From assembly GCA_003480425.1 (NCBI GenBank), contig QUJA01000017.1, forward strand, positions 1-50,721: a stretch of DNA of 50,721 nt. The letters are read 5' to 3'. Made by a program: the position numbers and the translations under genes. This DNA is from Firmicutes bacterium AM31-12AC (GTDB lineage Bacteria > Bacillota > Clostridia > Lachnospirales > Lachnospiraceae). Below are positions 10,320 through 18,956 of this stretch, one piece after another. Each line of letters opens with the position of its first letter. The first letter of the stretch is position 1. The notes under the pieces are model-generated. The model ran no database searches. It saw only the letters and a list, made by a program, of their open reading frames with translations, and was not told where the DNA came from.

Positions 10320-10382
10320 ACATCGGTGTACAAGGGGTACAAACGAGATAAAATAGAAATGAGGGGCGATAGAGCGGAAATA

Positions 10383-11891
10383 TCAGATTTTCCACTCTAT
10401 CTGAACACGGTCGCTGGTGGCCTTGATTGTAGAGATCAAACCATCGGCGGCTTTTCTTTTGTCGTCAAAATCTATGCTGTCCCAGTTGTCGAGATAATAG
10501 GATAACTTCTTTATCTGCTGGGGAGATATGGTTTCAACGCTCAATTCAGCGATTGCCTTTGAAATGGTCTGGCGTCGGGTGTCCAGTTCTTCAATTTTTT
10601 TGTTAGCGTAGGCAAGCAAGGTCGCATTGGCTCCGGTCAGCGTATCCAGCAGCTTTTCAATTTCTGCCTCCACCTGTGCCAGCTCCACTTGATAGGCGGT
10701 CAGTTTCGGATTGACTTTTTCCTCCCTGCCGTGGAGTATCTGAAAATCTTTGAACTTTTCCTGCATGGTCGAGAAAATGAATTGCTCAAATTCTTCTTTG
10801 CGGATTTTCCCGCAGCCCGGACAGCCTTTGTTTTCCGTCCGTTTGGTACAGCGGAAATAGCCGGTGCTGTTTGGTACATGGGTGGCTTTCAGAGCATACC
10901 CACAATGCCCGCATTTGATTTTTCCGGCCAGCCAAGTGTTCTTCGGTTTCCGTCCCTGCTGGAAGGTGGTATTTTCCATAAGTTTTTTCCGGCATTTCAG
11001 CCATGTGTCAGAGGAAATGAGTGCTTCATGGGGAGCGATAACAAGTATCTGGTCTTTTAAGCACCTGTCCTTGTCCTCTTTCACATCCCGCCCCTGATAG
11101 AGATAGCAGCCGTTTGTTCCGGCAAAGTCAGAAGCGTCATTGACAATCGCTGCACCCTGACTCTTGAAAAATTCGTACAGCTCCAAATCGGCCTGTGCGT
11201 AAACGGGGTTTCTTAAAAGCTGGGAAAGAAATGTACGGAACATGGATTTTCCATAAATTTTTATGTCATGTTCCTCGAAGTATCGGGTAATATCTCCGAA
11301 GGAGGTTTCCGGTTCAGCGTACATTTCAAACATCAGCCGAACATGGTCGGCGGCTACGGGGTCGGCAACCATTTTCTTTGTGCGGATACCCTCTACCACA
11401 GTAGGCTCTAACTGATAACCGTATGGCGCCTGCCCGCTCATGTGAAAGCCTTTCAAGCAACGGGAATAGTAGGCGTCCGTGACGCGCTTCTGGATTGTCT
11501 CACGTTCAAGCTGGGCGAATACAATGCAGATATTCAGCATGGCCCGGCCCATCGGGGTCGAAGTATCAAACTTTTCCGTGGATGATACAAACTCCACATC
11601 GTACTCTTGAAACAGCTCCATCATCGTTGCAAAGTCCAGAATAGAGCGGCTTATACGGTCCAGCTTGTACACGATGACCCGCCGGACCTTTCCTTTGCGG
11701 ATCTCGCCCAGCAGCTTTTGAAACTCCGGTCTGTCCGTATTCTTACCGGAATAGCCTTTGTCCTTAAATACCCGGCAGCTCCCGCCTTTCAATTCATACT
11801 TGCAAAAGTCGATCTGACTTTCAATGCTGATACTGTCCTTGCGGTCTACTGACTGTCTTGCGTAAATACAATCTTCTCTGATAAATTCCAT
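10383..11891 (-). CDS. Large serine recombinase (element integrase)
   Basis: A 502-residue site-specific recombinase that should excise and integrate the element. The N-terminal resolvase domain shows YARQS with catalytic Ser14, then SIESQIDFCKYEL, GYSGKNTDRPEF and VYKLDRISRS. Next come the recombinase domain (QAPYGYQ...) and a zinc ribbon (KCGHCGY ... CTKRTENKGCPGC), followed by a C-terminal coiled coil. The start at 11891 is chosen from AAAGGAG 8 bases before it. It is the leftmost element gene, beside the attachment site, and is read towards it. Its promoter (11940-11968) lies in the end of the preceding small gene. TndX/Tn4451-type recombinases are the relevant relatives. The Tn1549 tyrosine integrase is absent. 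Confidence 0.95.
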   Translation of the reverse strand: MEFIREDCIYARQSVDRKDSISIESQIDFCKYELKGGSCRVFKDKGYSGKNTDRPEFQKLLGEIRKGKVRRVIVYKLDRISRSILDFATMMELFQEYDVEFVSSTEKFDTSTPMGRAMLNICIVFAQLERETIQKRVTDAYYSRCLKGFHMSGQAPYGYQLEPTVVEGIRTKKMVADPVAADHVRLMFEMYAEPETSFGDITRYFEEHDIKIYGKSMFRTFLSQLLRNPVYAQADLELYEFFKSQGAAIVNDASDFAGTNGCYLYQGRDVKEDKDRCLKDQILVIAPHEALISSDTWLKCRKKLMENTTFQQGRKPKNTWLAGKIKCGHCGYALKATHVPNSTGYFRCTKRTENKGCPGCGKIRKEEFEQFIFSTMQEKFKDFQILHGREEKVNPKLTAYQVELAQVEAEIEKLLDTLTGANATLLAYANKKIEELDTRRQTISKAIAELSVETISPQQIKKLSYYLDNWDSIDFDDKRKAADGLISTIKATSDRVQIEWKI

Positions 11892-11939
11892 ATTGGGCTC
11901 CTTTCCTTGCTGGAATGGAGCTACCAACCTTACAACTAT

Positions 11940-11984
11940 ATTATACCATCAGCAGCCCCGGACAACAATGTTGCGAATGATTAG
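11940..11984 (-). promoter_or_regulatory. Recombinase promoter with conserved upstream block
   Basis: On the minus strand: TTGTTG (11963-11968), 17 bases, TATAAT (11940-11945), then a 42-base leader to the recombinase gene. The block CTAATC-TTCGCAACATT just upstream and around the -35 recurs at 21306-21351 in front of the 98-residue membrane-protein and relaxase genes, so a common regulator is likely. Confidence 0.7.
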
Positions 11985-12157
11985 GGAAATCTGTCTCCAT
12001 ATTTGCGGAACACCTCATAAAGACAACGCTCAATTTCTTTTTTGCGCTGTGCTTTCTCCTTCGGGGGAAGTACCGGCGTGAGGCTTTCCAGCACAATGAT
12101 CTTCCCTTGAAATGCGACAGACTTTGTTTCTCGTTCATAAGTGACAGCTTGCGTCAT
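11981..12157 (-). CDS. Small conserved element protein
   Basis: A 58-residue protein (MTQAVTYERETKSVAFQG ... LPPKEKAQRKKEIE) with no domain I can name. The start is set by AGGAGG seven bases before the ATG at 12157. Similar short proteins sit directly before serine recombinases in related elements (from memory). Its last codons overlap the recombinase promoter, so its translation and recombinase transcription may be linked. The charged C-terminal half looks helical. Confidence 0.7.
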   Translation of the reverse strand: MTQAVTYERETKSVAFQGKIIVLESLTPVLPPKEKAQRKKEIERCLYEVFRKYGDRFP

Positions 12158-12290
12158 TGAAAACCTCCTTTGCGAAAGTGCGTGTATATGCCTGCCTTTC
12201 CCACTTGTCCCGTGGGGAAATGTCAAAAGACGGCACCCAGCAGGTGCCGCCCTTTGAGCTTTCTCCACTTCGGGTCGATGTGACCCGAGG

Positions 12291-12494
12291 TCAGTAAGGA
12301 CTGGAATGGTACTTTTCTTTGGCGTCCTCCACGCTGTTGAGGTCAAATACTTCATAAAGCTGCCCCACAACACGCCGTATATCTTTCTTTGAAAATCCGC
12401 AGTCCTCCATTGCCATAATGACATAACCACGGCAGGCGTCATTGCTCCATTCGTCCGGTTCCAAGCCGGGGATCATTCCAAACGCATTTCCCAT
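12291..12494 (-). CDS. Small conserved element protein
   Basis: A 67-residue protein starting MGNAFGMIPGLEPDEW, with AGGAG eight bases before the chosen ATG. Family unknown to me by name, but this N-terminus is conserved in related Firmicute conjugative elements (from memory). A short helical segment (GFSKKDIRRVVGQLYEVFDL) follows. One copy of the 23-bp palindrome begins one base past its stop codon. It lies in the left-end gene group with the recombinase. Confidence 0.7.
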   Translation of the reverse strand: MGNAFGMIPGLEPDEWSNDACRGYVIMAMEDCGFSKKDIRRVVGQLYEVFDLNSVEDAKEKYHSSPY

Positions 12495-12527
12495 AAAGTG
12501 CTCCTTTTTTGAAAGATGGGGAGCCAC

Positions 12528-13000
12528 GCCGGATCGGTTGGCCTATCATCAGACAGCATTGCCGGGGGCTCCCCATAGGTTTTCATTTCATTTCAGACAC
12601 ACCGGACGGACATAGGCTTCATGCCCCATAGTATTTCAACTCTCCCCATTCTGATGGCAAGGCGTTCTCATTGCCTGCGACGGCTCACGGCTTGCAAGGC
12701 CGCTTCAACGCTCGGACTGTGACTAAACGCAAGTATCCGGGTTCTGCGCCTGTTCCGGTGGAGTCAGCCTTGCCCCACCTATGGCATGGACCTGTTCGCT
12801 CGCTCAGTTTTACAAAGACTGTATTCTTTGAAATCCGAGGTCATGGCGGGTCTGTCACACAGCGCGTTCCCCTTCGTATCCGGGTGTCTTTTTATTCAAT
12901 TTTCAATCTGCATGAGGCTTGTCTGAACCTCTGGCCATTGTGACCCGAAGTGTTTTGCCTCTCATAAACCATTTCATTTTCCGGCCTAAATCGGTACGCC
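12528..13000. other. Gene-free stretch
   Basis: About 470 bases between two minus-strand genes. No frame shows a ribosome site with a credible protein. It has several short inverted repeats (for example GGGGCTCCCC near 12563) and ends with a degenerate copy of the 23-bp palindrome (12928-12950). It could hold a regulatory RNA, an origin of transfer or a decayed gene; the sequence does not decide. Confidence 0.5.
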
Positions 13001-13423
13001 TTACAAAGAATTTTTCAAAATTTTTTCTAAGCGCCGCAGACCTCGCTCGATTGCGACACGAACCACTTTTTCATGGACGCCCTCTGCCCGGGCAATGTCC
13101 TGTTTGGTCATGCCGAGAATGAAATGAGCGTAAATCCGTTTTGCCTGTTTGTCCGGCAGACTGGCAATCGCTGCGTGAAGCTCCTGCATGGTCACTTTCC
13201 GTTCATACAGTTCATGGGGAGATAAGGCAACAAAGACAGCTTCATGCTCCAGTCCGTCATTCCGATCAAGGGAATAGTAGGCTTTGTGGCGGTATGTACG
13301 CAGCCGGTAGGCAGCCTCTCTACGATCAAACTCTTTGAACATTTCTGCAACTTCTTCCGATACTTCCATGAAGCAATCCGATGTATAGAATGGGTAATAG
13401 TCCCGCAAATTGATAATAGCCAT
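13001..13423 (-). CDS. Sigma-70 region-4-like element protein
   Basis: A 140-residue protein beginning MAIINLRDYYPFY (GGAGG before the ATG at 13423) and ending in a helix-turn-helix resembling sigma region 4: LPDKQAKRIYAHFILGMTKQDIARAEGVHEKVVRVAIERGL. Regions 2 and 3 are absent. Proteins of this kind are annotated as sigma-70-family factors in Tn916- and CTn-type elements and probably control transfer or excision genes. A 23-bp palindrome lies 70 bases upstream, and a degenerate one about 50 bases past its stop. It is transcribed towards the recombinase. Confidence 0.75.
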   Translation of the reverse strand: MAIINLRDYYPFYTSDCFMEVSEEVAEMFKEFDRREAAYRLRTYRHKAYYSLDRNDGLEHEAVFVALSPHELYERKVTMQELHAAIASLPDKQAKRIYAHFILGMTKQDIARAEGVHEKVVRVAIERGLRRLEKILKNSL

Positions 13424-13691
13424 ATTGACCTCCGTTTCGGTTGTTAGTTGACGAGTGACCGAAACGAAGGCGGCGGGGAGCGACACAGGGGAATGACTTC
13501 GGGCCAACATGGCCCGAAGCGGCCCCATAAGAACGCAAAAGCGCCCGGGCGGCATGAAGCCACACGGACGCATGAAGTTACATATTCATTTATGTGTTGT
13601 CTAATTTCATATTCATAACCAGACTGTCCCGGAGGGGGAGCTACGCTTTTTTTAACTGGTGCAGATCATGGATACTGCGAAAAAGAGAAAA

Positions 13692-13852
13692 GGACACGGC
13701 AAAATAACCTCCAATCGGCTACCGTGTCCCTGCAAGTCGTCATTGGTTTGTGCAAACGCAAAGAAACGGCGGCTCTGAAAATCAAAGCCGCCGTTTCAAA
13801 TGGGCGTGTCAAATTGTCTGCTCTACGACGGCTTTTTTTCTTTTGCCGTCGT
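13692..13852 (-). terminator. Three consecutive hairpins ending the immunity operon
   Basis: Stems at 13692-13699/13722-13729 (GGACACGG/CCGTGTCC), 13764-13774/13786-13796 (AAACGGCGGCT/AGCCGCCGTTT) and 13825-13832/13845-13852 (ACGACGGC/GCCGTCGT). They lie just past the lipoprotein stop in the direction of transcription. T-rich bases follow the middle stem. No gene is seen from 13520 to 13863. Confidence 0.7.
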
Positions 13853-13863
13853 CCGGCAGAATG

Positions 13864-14325
13864 TTATTCAATATTTAATTCAATGCTTCCTGTGAAACTC
13901 TTGCATTCAATTCCGATATAATTTCCACCATCAGGAAGTGTAATTGTGTCACTATAAGTTCCGGTTGCTTCAATCAACGTGACTGCTTCATCAGATCCAG
14001 AAATCCAAAATACTTTTGCAGTACCTTCCGTAATCTCCAAGGTGCAATCAATGGACAGCTCCTTACCGGCTTCTCTCTTTATGGAAGTTCCGCCGAACAA
14101 ATACTCTGTATCTGAAAAATCCTCATAGTTGGCTGTATAGCTTCCTGTATAATCATCAATTCCTTTTTCTTTCGTACCTTGTAAGGATGAATTTCCGGTA
14201 AGTGCTATGGAACCAGCAGACTGAACAATATTGTTATACTGATCGAGAACTTCATCTTTTGTACAACCGGAAAGCACAGAAGCGCTCAACAGTATCAAGC
14301 ATAATGATAGAACTATTTTCTTCAC
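13864..14325 (-). CDS. Small lipoprotein of the immunity operon
   Basis: A 153-residue secreted lipoprotein. It begins at GTG 14325 (GAAGGTG upstream) with KKIVLSLCLILLSASVLSGC, where the lipobox LSGC gives Cys20 as the lipidation site. The mature part is mostly beta and ends in a galactose-binding-like stretch (DTITLPDGGNYIGIECKSFTG). Within a LanFEG/Cpr-like operon this is the place of a LanI-type immunity lipoprotein, but similarity to a named LanI is not visible, so the role is inferred from context. It is last in the operon; the preceding permease gene overlaps the region of its ribosome site. Confidence 0.75.
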   Translation of the reverse strand: MKKIVLSLCLILLSASVLSGCTKDEVLDQYNNIVQSAGSIALTGNSSLQGTKEKGIDDYTGSYTANYEDFSDTEYLFGGTSIKREAGKELSIDCTLEITEGTAKVFWISGSDEAVTLIEATGTYSDTITLPDGGNYIGIECKSFTGSIELNIE

Positions 14326-14330
14326 AGGTA

Positions 14331-15146
14331 TCACCTTCCTTTCCTGCGTACAGCACACTTTCCTTTTCCCTTGGAATTTGCCTGTTTACGGGATTTTATT
14401 TCTTTTTTGTTACTGGACATCAGTGACAACAGCACCGCCCAGAGAACCATGATGCCAACCCCAATGACTGCCAGCAAAGGATTCGGGGCTGTGGTTGTTC
14501 CTGCATATCCACTCATGTCAAAGCCCACTAAAATCAGCGCAGCAGAAAACGGATAGATGCTGGCAAGGATACCGCCTTTGAAGAACAGCATGCTATATCC
14601 AAGGAAAAACGCCAGAATGGAACCGCCCAGATATGCCCCTCGGATCTGCCCAAAAATCAAGATCAGCGGCATACAGACCAAATAGGTCGTCAGAGCTGCC
14701 AACACGATCTGTGTACCTCCATGAAAAAACACTTCCACTGTCAGTCCCGATAATCCAACCGTCAATCCAGTAATCAAGGTAACGCCAACGCTGTATATTC
14801 CCAGCAGGACTGCAAAAATCCCGACCCAAAAGAGCTTAGCTCCCAGCATTTTCGGCATGGAAACAGGAATTGTCATGATGTTTTTCAGCGTATCATGGGT
14901 GGATTCTCTGTCAATCAGCCAGCTGCCAATCATCACCAGTGAAATCGGAAAAAACATCTGCGTATTGCCCCAGACAACATTCTCAAACAGAGTGGAAAAA
15001 TCATAGTTTGGATTTCGGTACTCCGCCTCCACAATCAGCTGGCTCCCATATTGCACCAACGGACAGAGTGCAAGTGCCACCAGCCCCACCCAAAGTATTT
15101 GGCACCGGCGTAGCTTGAGCAATTCCGCTTTTAATAAATTCCACAT
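14331..15146 (-). CDS. ABC transporter permease (LanG/MutG-like)
   Basis: A 271-residue membrane protein with about six hydrophobic segments and the N-terminal WNLLKAELLKLRR typical of ABC-2 permeases of lantibiotic-immunity systems. The region around DRESTHDTLKNIMTIPVSMPKM is shared with its partner at 15159-15953 (DNDTLKNLVTIPINRTKL), showing that the two arose by duplication. With the ATPase it should expel cationic peptides from the membrane. GGGGGTG precedes the ATG. The operon is read leftwards: HTH, regulator, kinase, ATPase, permease, permease, lipoprotein. Confidence 0.85.
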   Translation of the reverse strand: MWNLLKAELLKLRRCQILWVGLVALALCPLVQYGSQLIVEAEYRNPNYDFSTLFENVVWGNTQMFFPISLVMIGSWLIDRESTHDTLKNIMTIPVSMPKMLGAKLFWVGIFAVLLGIYSVGVTLITGLTVGLSGLTVEVFFHGGTQIVLAALTTYLVCMPLILIFGQIRGAYLGGSILAFFLGYSMLFFKGGILASIYPFSAALILVGFDMSGYAGTTTAPNPLLAVIGVGIMVLWAVLLSLMSSNKKEIKSRKQANSKGKGKCAVRRKGR

Positions 15147-15158
15147 AATTACACCCCC

Positions 15159-15953
15159 TTAGATTTCCTGACGCCGATAAACCATCGCAATCAGCGCAAG
15201 AAATACAATCGCTTCCACAATAATCACGCCGAACACCTGAACACTATTCAGGAAATACGGACTGATCCGTTCCAACAAGTCTGCCAATTCCGCACTGGTC
15301 TGGCTTTGGTCATAAAATTGGAATGTCCAGCGGAAAGCCAGCGGTCCCGGAAACAGGGTTCCGATATTCAAACCAAAAGGCTGTGTGAGGAACGCATCGC
15401 TCATCGAAAGGATATAATTTGCAGTCGTATAGAAAAAGGTAATCACGACCGACACGATATAGTTTTTATTAAGAAGAACAACGAGCAGGATACATGGAAG
15501 TGCGCCTACCCACATAATCAGCCCTTCTTCTATCCCAACGCCAAACAAGGTCCAAAACCCAACCGGCTCCCAGCCCTGAAACAGCAAAACCGCAAGATTT
15601 ACCAATCCTCCAACTGCCATAAAGCCAACGGCAAACAATAGTAAAACCAGCATCTTGGACAGCACCAACTTGGTTCTATTTATCGGTATGGTAACAAGGT
15701 TTTTTAGTGTGTCATTGTCCAGCTCCTCAAACAGCAGATTGGAAGCCAGTATCACAAGGAGCGGCATCAAAAGCAAATAGGCACTGAGCTGGAACAGGCT
15801 GGACATCACTCCATTTACAGCATCCACATCAGTGTTTACATCTGCCAGAAAGAAAGCATAAGCCAATGGCATGAAAACAGAAAGCAGCAGAGAAATAAAT
15901 ACCAATGGCTTCCGTTTTAATTTCAAAAATTCGCATTTGATTAGTTTAAGCAA
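15159..15953 (-). CDS. ABC transporter permease (LanE/MutE-like)
   Basis: A 264-residue polytopic permease (about six membrane segments) starting MLKLIKCEFLKLKRKP, with the paired motif DNDTLKNLVTIPINRTKLVLSKM. It overlaps the ATPase gene by 8 bases, so the two are translationally coupled. It forms the heterodimeric channel with the product of 14331-15146 in a bacteriocin/lantibiotic immunity ABC transporter of the LanFEG or CprABC type. The exact peptide cannot be predicted. Confidence 0.85.
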   Translation of the reverse strand: MLKLIKCEFLKLKRKPLVFISLLLSVFMPLAYAFFLADVNTDVDAVNGVMSSLFQLSAYLLLMPLLVILASNLLFEELDNDTLKNLVTIPINRTKLVLSKMLVLLLFAVGFMAVGGLVNLAVLLFQGWEPVGFWTLFGVGIEEGLIMWVGALPCILLVVLLNKNYIVSVVITFFYTTANYILSMSDAFLTQPFGLNIGTLFPGPLAFRWTFQFYDQSQTSAELADLLERISPYFLNSVQVFGVIIVEAIVFLALIAMVYRRQEI

Positions 15954-16872
15954 TTCCTTCGCCCCCTGTCACACGCTTGAAGTAATCTTCAAGACTTTCT
16001 TCACAAGTATGCGCCTCCGATACCTCCAATCCGTTTTCTACAAAGGCTGTTACAATTTTCCCTACGGGCAGCTCCAAGTTGTGCAGGCGCAAATTATGGT
16101 CATCCTGTATGGAGAAATGGTTTTCATGGAAATTGCGTTCCAAAATTCTTGCCGCCTGTGCAGTATCAGAGAGTGTAAAACGGATATGCTTACTGCTTTT
16201 TTGCTCCAGCTCAGCAAGGCTTTCTTCTTCCAGCAACGCGCCGTGGTCGATAATTCCAATATCGTCAGCCAGCAGAGAAATCTCCGAAAGAATGTGACTG
16301 GAAATCAGAATCGTTTTTCCTCTTGCATCGCAGAGCTCCCGAATAAAGGAGCGTACTTCTGCAATACCGATGGGATCGAGACCGTTGATCGGCTCATCCA
16401 AAATTAAAAGCTCCGGATCGTGCATCACGGCAAGGGCGATGGCAAGCCGTTGCTTCATGCCAAGGGAATACTGTGAAAAGAGCTTCTTATCTTTGTAGGG
16501 CAGTCCTACCAGATCCAGAGCGTCTTTGACGGCATGATTGTTTGGTACACCCCGTAGGGTGGCAAAGATACGCAGGTTTTCTGTGCCAGTCAGATTGGGA
16601 TAAAAGCCGGGGGACTCGATCAGACTGCCAATACGGGGCAGCAACTTCTTTTCATTCCCCTGTAAAGACTTTCCCCAGATTTTGACCTCTCCGGAAGTCG
16701 GCTTCGTTAAGCCCAACAGCATTTTCATGGTAGTGGTTTTTCCGGCTCCGTTTCTGCCAAGCAGACCATAAATTCTCCCACGCTTCACATGGATATTTAA
16801 GTCAGCCACACTCTTTTGTGAGCCGTATTGCTTCGTCAGATTTTTTGTTTCAATGATATAATTTGTATCCAT
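15946..16872 (-). CDS. ABC transporter ATPase (LanF-like immunity)
   Basis: A 308-residue ATPase with Walker A GRNGAGKTT (~residues 39-47), signature YSLGMKQR, Walker B LLILDEP and switch SSH. In place of the usual Q-loop glutamine it has RIGSLIESPGFYPNLTG. Glu in this loop is the 'E-loop' considered diagnostic of lantibiotic-immunity ATPases, so a LanF-type role is well supported. The ATG at 16872 follows AGGAGG; an upstream in-frame ATG lacks one. It drives the two permeases encoded next to it. Confidence 0.9.
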   Translation of the reverse strand: MDTNYIIETKNLTKQYGSQKSVADLNIHVKRGRIYGLLGRNGAGKTTTMKMLLGLTKPTSGEVKIWGKSLQGNEKKLLPRIGSLIESPGFYPNLTGTENLRIFATLRGVPNNHAVKDALDLVGLPYKDKKLFSQYSLGMKQRLAIALAVMHDPELLILDEPINGLDPIGIAEVRSFIRELCDARGKTILISSHILSEISLLADDIGIIDHGALLEEESLAELEQKSSKHIRFTLSDTAQAARILERNFHENHFSIQDDHNLRLHNLELPVGKIVTAFVENGLEVSEAHTCEESLEDYFKRVTGGEGIA

Positions 16873-16904
16873 ATTCAAAACCTCCTGTTCTGTAAGGTAT
16901 TCTA

Positions 16905-16951
16905 TCATGCCAACCTTGCATTAACCTTGCCGCAACCTTGCATTAACCTTG
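16905..16951 (-). promoter_or_regulatory. Repeated motif before the ABC operon (putative regulator site)
   Basis: AACCTTGCA occurs three times here at spacings of about 11 and 21 bases (ACCTTGCATTA-ACCTTGC-CGCA-ACCTTGCATTA-ACCTTGCA). Phased direct repeats are a common binding pattern for OmpR-type regulators, and this lies right before the immunity ATPase gene on the minus strand. The kinase-regulator pair encoded just upstream is the likely binder. Confidence 0.6.
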
Positions 16952-17006
16952 CAATTTGAAATCCAGTAAAATGACAAAGGCTCCCGCCATAAAGACGGGA
17001 ACCCGC

Positions 17007-17924
17007 TTAACTCTCCAAAGGAAAAAGCAACATAAATTCAGTTCCTTTTCCCGGCAAACTTTCAACTGTTATACTCCCACCCATCTTTTCTACAAGCTGA
17101 TGGACAATAGAAAGACCAAGTCCGCTGCCTTTTTCGGAGCGTCCTTTATCACACTTATAAAGCCGTTCAAATATGTGTTTCAAATCTTCCTTCTCAATTC
17201 CCACTCCATTATCCGCCAGCAGCAGCTCCATGTTATTTTCCTTCTTTGACAGGACAATTTTGATTTTGTCTGCATGGCTGTGAGCAATTACATTTTGAAT
17301 GAGATTGTTGACGATCCTCATATAGCTGTCCATATCCAATCTTACCCGGACAGGCTGTTCGGGAATATCAATGTCATAATCAATCTGTTTATCCTCAAAA
17401 ATCGGTATCCAGTCAATCAGGATATTTCTTGTCAGCTCTGCGGCCTCAACGCTCTGGATTTCTAAAACGAACTCGTTGGAATTTAACTTGAACCAGTCAA
17501 AGAGCACATCAATATATTCTTTCAGATCATGGGCTTTCCGGCGGGCGGTTTCAATATAATCATCCCGGTCTTTTCCTGTGACCAGTCCTTTGTGTGCAGC
17601 GTCAAGATACCCAATCAGAGTAGTAAGGGGCGTTCGCACATCATGGGAAAGGCTCGTCATAAGCTGGCGGTTGGTTTCTTCTGTCTGCCGTACAGTTGAA
17701 AGTCTGCTTTCATAGGCCACAACGATTTCGTTGATTTCATAGGCAAGAGGTGCTGTCAGTTCATTTGTTGCAGATAGAATACGCCGGTTGCCATTTCCGT
17801 TTTTCACATCAACCAGCACATCGGTCATTTCTGCTATTTGTTTTTTTACACGCCGAACGAGAACGATGGCAGTCAATACAGCCCCAACAGCAATCACAAT
17901 GGACAAGAATACAATGATTTCCAT
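17007..17924 (-). CDS. Sensor histidine kinase of the immunity module
   Basis: A 305-residue kinase with one N-terminal membrane helix (residues ~3-24), no sizeable extracellular domain, a HAMP-like linker, H box SLSHDVRTPL with His94, N box NLIQNVIAHSHA, and G boxes DNGVGI and GSGLGL. Such compact kinases (CprK/BceS-like) typically sense peptide stress through their transporter rather than directly. The gene follows the response regulator with a 5-base gap. A 134-base gap to the ATPase gene may hold an inducible promoter; the string TTAACCTTGCA is repeated there (16916-16951), as expected for a regulator-binding site. Confidence 0.9.
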   Translation of the reverse strand: MEIIVFLSIVIAVGAVLTAIVLVRRVKKQIAEMTDVLVDVKNGNGNRRILSATNELTAPLAYEINEIVVAYESRLSTVRQTEETNRQLMTSLSHDVRTPLTTLIGYLDAAHKGLVTGKDRDDYIETARRKAHDLKEYIDVLFDWFKLNSNEFVLEIQSVEAAELTRNILIDWIPIFEDKQIDYDIDIPEQPVRVRLDMDSYMRIVNNLIQNVIAHSHADKIKIVLSKKENNMELLLADNGVGIEKEDLKHIFERLYKCDKGRSEKGSGLGLSIVHQLVEKMGGSITVESLPGKGTEFMLLFPLES

Positions 17925-17929
17925 ACTGA

Positions 17930-18622
17930 CTACACCGCCTTATTAAACCGGTAGCCAATCCCTTTGACCGTTTGGATATACTTTGGGCTTGAAGGATTGA
18001 CTTCTAATTTTTTACGAAGCCGACTGATGATCGCCATAATGTTACTGTCATCATAGAAATATTCTTCACCCCATACTTCCTCATAAATCTGCTGTTTGGT
18101 CAAAATTTTTCCTTGATGCTTTGCACAGTACAGGAGCAAATCAAATTCCTTTGGTGGAAGTTCAAAAGTGCCGTTTGATGTAGTAACAGAACGATTTTCA
18201 AGGTCAATCTGCAATCCGTCAAAATTTAGCTTTTGTATGGCTCCAGCTTGCTGATTAAAGCGAGTGTAGCGGCGAATAAGAGACGCAATACGGGCAATCA
18301 GTTCATCCATATCAAACGGTTTTGTAAGATAATCGTCCGCTCCGGCCCGTAAGCCCCGTACTTTAGAAATGCTGTCATTTTTAGATGTGAACATCAAAAT
18401 CGGCAAGCTGTACTCCTTGCGAATTTCTTCCAGCGTTTCAAACCCGTCCATGCCGGGCATCATCACATCCAGCACCACAAGCTGATACTCCTGCTCTCTT
18501 AATTTTTGTAAGCCCTCTTTTCCGGTATTACAAAAATCAGCTTCTATGTTTTCTGCTTGTACGCTACGTTTAATCAAAGCGCACAGTTCTCTGTCATCAT
18601 CTATAATCAAAATTTTATTCAT
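17930..18622 (-). CDS. OmpR-family response regulator of the immunity module
   Basis: A 230-residue two-domain regulator: receiver with IDDD at the start, phospho-acceptor Asp52 (VVLDVMMPGMDG) and TSK/KPF, then a winged-helix DNA-binding domain (residues ~130-230, ending PKYIQTVKGIGYRF). The ATG at 18622 follows AAAGGAA; longer in-frame forms lack a ribosome site. It should activate the downstream ABC operon, probably through the direct repeats at 16905-16951. The start overlaps the end of the small HTH gene by 8 bases. Confidence 0.9.
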   Translation of the reverse strand: MNKILIIDDDRELCALIKRSVQAENIEADFCNTGKEGLQKLREQEYQLVVLDVMMPGMDGFETLEEIRKEYSLPILMFTSKNDSISKVRGLRAGADDYLTKPFDMDELIARIASLIRRYTRFNQQAGAIQKLNFDGLQIDLENRSVTTSNGTFELPPKEFDLLLYCAKHQGKILTKQQIYEEVWGEEYFYDDSNIMAIISRLRKKLEVNPSSPKYIQTVKGIGYRFNKAV

Positions 18623-18803
18623 GGCGCAGTTCCTTTCCTTGTTTTGTCCGGCCATCAATCGGCTTCTCCACAGTTTTAGGGAGTAGCCAAACACCGGCCA
18701 TTTTCACAGCGCCGGGGATACGCCCTCCGGCGCAATAATAATTTACCCTACGAGGTGTCACGCCCCACTTTTCGGCGGCCTCTTTCAATGTCATATAGTC
18801 CAT
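18615..18803 (-). CDS. Small MerR/excisionase-like HTH protein
   Basis: A 62-residue protein dominated by a winged-HTH of the DNA-binding domain type found in MerR and excisionases (MTLKEAAEKWGVTPRRVNYYCAGGRIPGAVKMAGVWLLPK). GGAGG precedes the ATG. It is first in the immunity operon and overlaps the response-regulator gene, so it is co-translated with a two-component system, which is unusual. It could regulate that operon or serve as a directionality factor for the recombinase; position argues for the former, fold for either. Confidence 0.75.
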   Translation of the reverse strand: MDYMTLKEAAEKWGVTPRRVNYYCAGGRIPGAVKMAGVWLLPKTVEKPIDGRTKQGKELRHE

Positions 18804-18823
18804 TTCGCACCTCCACAGGATAT

Positions 18824-18852
18824 ATTATAGTTCTCTACCTCGAATAATACAA
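18824..18852 (-). promoter_or_regulatory. Promoter of the immunity/two-component operon
   Basis: Minus strand: TTGTAT (18847-18852), 17 bases, TATAAT (18824-18829), about 20 bases before the HTH gene. It is a near-consensus sigma-A promoter. The divergent XRE gene starts at 18957. Confidence 0.75.
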
Positions 18853-18956
18853 GTTAGAGCCTACATGGATGCGAAACAAAATACTACTTAATGTAAAATC
18901 TCATTACATTCTCATAATTCAACCCGAAATGTAGAATGATATAGGGTGATATGAGA

